DNA of 64,000 nucleotides, taken from positions 62,001-126,000 of the forward strand of contig NZ_MASN01000017.1 of the NCBI RefSeq assembly GCF_001861355.1. Direction: 5' to 3'. Position numbers and translations under genes: made by a program. The first letter of the stretch is position 1. Each line of letters starts with the position of its first letter. Under the pieces are notes generated by a model. That model ran no database searches. It was not told the origin of the DNA and was given only the letters and a program-made list of their open reading frames with translations. Below, in pieces: positions 62,863-64,000 of the stretch. This DNA comes from Natrialba sp. SSL1. Lineage in GTDB: Archaea > Halobacteriota > Halobacteria > Halobacteriales > Natrialbaceae.

Positions 62863-64000
62863 TTACGTTCGCTCGTCGAGATTCACCGTAATCGTCTTCG
62901 TCTGCAGATACGAGTCGAGCGCCTCGAGTCCCTTCTCGCGGCCGATTCCGCTCTCTTTCATCCCGCCGAACGGCGTCTCGACCGAGCCGCCGAACCACTC
63001 GTTGACGTAGACGTTGCCGGCCTCGATCCGGCGCGCCATCGATAGCGCCTGCTTCACGTCGTTCGAGAAGACGCCGCCAGTCAGGCCGAAGTCGACATCG
63101 TTCGCGATCTCGATCGCCTCCTCGCGGTCGGCAAACGGAATCACCGTCAGCACAGGGCCGAAGATCTCCTCCTGCGCAAGTCGGGATTGTGGGTCGACGT
63201 CGGTGAAGATCGTCGGCTCGACGAAGTAGCCGTCGCCCTCGAGTGGCTCGCCACCCGCTGCGAGTGTCGCGTCTGACTCACGGCCAACGTCGATGTACTC
63301 GAGTACCGACTCGTAGTGGGCCTCGTGGTTGAGCGGGCCCATGTCGGGGTCGTCGACGCCGGGACCGGGTTCGGTGGATTCGGCGCGGGCGACGAGGCGG
63401 TCGACGACCTCGTCGTAGACGGATTTGTGGACGAGCGCGCGGTCGGTTGCCGAGCAGATCTGGCCGGCGTTGGTGAAGATGCCCGTCCCGATCCAGAAGG
63501 CGGCCTCGTCGAGGTCGGCGTCGGGCATCACGATGGCCGGGTTCTTCCCGCCGAGTTCGAGCGTGACGGGGGTGATGGTCTTTGCAGCGGACTCCATGAC
63601 GGCCTGGCCGGTGGCGACGCTGCCGGTGAACGTGAGAGCGTTGACATCATCGTGTGCGGAGAGGGCTGCGCCGGGTTCGCCGCCGCCGGGGATGACGTTG
63701 AACACGCCGTCCGGGAGACCGGCCTCGCGACACAGTTCGGCGAGGTGGAGGGCCGAAAGCGGCGTTGTGGGGGCGGGCTTTGCGACGACGGTGTTGCCCG
63801 CGACGAGGGCCGGTGCGACGCCGCGGGCGGTCAGGTTCAGCGGGAAGTTCCACGGGATGATCTGGCCGCTGACGCCGTAGGGCTCGCGCGAGGTGACGAT
63901 GAGCGAGTCCTCGTCAGTCGGGACCTGGCTGCCCTCGAGTTTGTCCGCCGCGCCGGCGTAGTACTCGAAGAACCGGGCCGCACCCTCGACGTCGCTACGG
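62863..64000 (-). CDS. NAD(P)-dependent aldehyde dehydrogenase, N-terminus beyond window
   Basis: About 379 residues are visible to the right edge. The conserved blocks are PWNFPLNLTARGVAPALVAG, LTFTGSVATGQ, the catalytic Glu in TPVTLELGGKNPAIV, and the catalytic Cys in NAGQICSATDRALVH. FGPVLTVIPF and ETPFGGMKESGIGRE follow. The enzyme oxidises an aldehyde to an acid; the precise substrate cannot be read. The N-terminal ~100 residues lie outside the window. Confidence 0.93.
   Translation of the reverse strand, partial: RSDVEGAARFFEYYAGAADKLEGSQVPTDEDSLIVTSREPYGVSGQIIPWNFPLNLTARGVAPALVAGNTVVAKPAPTTPLSALHLAELCREAGLPDGVFNVIPGGGEPGAALSAHDDVNALTFTGSVATGQAVMESAAKTITPVTLELGGKNPAIVMPDADLDEAAFWIGTGIFTNAGQICSATDRALVHKSVYDEVVDRLVARAESTEPGPGVDDPDMGPLNHEAHYESVLEYIDVGRESDATLAAGGEPLEGDGYFVEPTIFTDVDPQSRLAQEEIFGPVLTVIPFADREEAIEIANDVDFGLTGGVFSNDVKQALSMARRIEAGNVYVNEWFGGSVETPFGGMKESGIGREKGLEALDSYLQTKTITVNLDERT

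Noticed and set aside
1-64000. CRISPR array or cas genes
   Set aside because: No regularly spaced direct repeats with unique spacers and no Cas motifs were seen; the tandem arrays found are contiguous without spacers.

Overview
The window is chromosomal DNA from an extremely halophilic archaeon (class Halobacteria, most likely family Natrialbaceae; the genus cannot be fixed from the sequence alone). The evidence is high GC with strong GAC/GAG codon bias, very acidic proteins, Tat-type lipoprotein signals (RR followed by a GC lipobox), eukaryote-like ribosomal proteins (S3Ae, L37Ae), a B-family DNA polymerase, proteasome-activating nucleotidase (PAN), Rad50/Mre11, prefoldin, KEOPS subunits, and many small haloarchaea-only proteins.

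Region by region: 0-4 kb holds tRNA-Ala(GGC) and the conserved set S15, DHH/RecJ-like protein, Pcc1-type KEOPS protein and S3Ae. 4-15 kb is mostly housekeeping: TruD, Pth2, dCTP deaminase, the thiamine regulator ThiR, thioesterase, epimerase and Thi4. 15.2-18.3 kb is an unusual accessory cassette: a citrate synthase fused to a C-terminal winged-helix DNA-binding domain, followed by a second citrate synthase with its general-base Asp changed to Glu. The pair is bracketed by inverted copies of an ~80 bp palindromic repeat. 18.6-23.4 kb has halocyanin, archaetidylserine synthase, a HEAT-repeat protein and a phospholipase-D-like exoprotein. 23.4-28.3 kb is an iron / Fe-S block (DtxR-type regulator, ferritin-like protein, SufD-SufB-SufC). 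28.5-39.4 kb is information processing and proteolysis (PolB, Rad50-Mre11, PAN). 39.5-41.0 kb is an IS200/IS605-type tnpB unit with an intact RuvC triad and a structured 3' tail. 41.2-45.3 kb has a GMP synthase glutaminase subunit and a lactate-utilisation pair (LutC and a LUD/4Fe-4S/CCG fusion). 45.5-49.1 kb carries the archaeal cluster L37Ae-RpoP-Pcc1 // prefoldin beta-DUF3194. That cluster is split by two non-cluster genes, and a third copy of the palindromic repeat overlaps the pcc1 stop codon. 49.2-64 kb has DUF2103, a decayed tnpB, a flippase, a MATE transporter, a serine hydrolase, topoisomerase I, two thioredoxin-fold proteins, a methyltransferase and an aldehyde dehydrogenase cut by the window edge.

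The strongest candidate for an undescribed system is the citrate-synthase/winged-helix cassette. It has an enzyme-derived sensor fused to a DNA-binding domain, a paralogous partner, a perfect 20-bp dyad in front of the second gene, and flanking mobile-type palindromes. I infer a metabolite-responsive regulator derived from a TCA-cycle enzyme; nothing in the sequence proves it.
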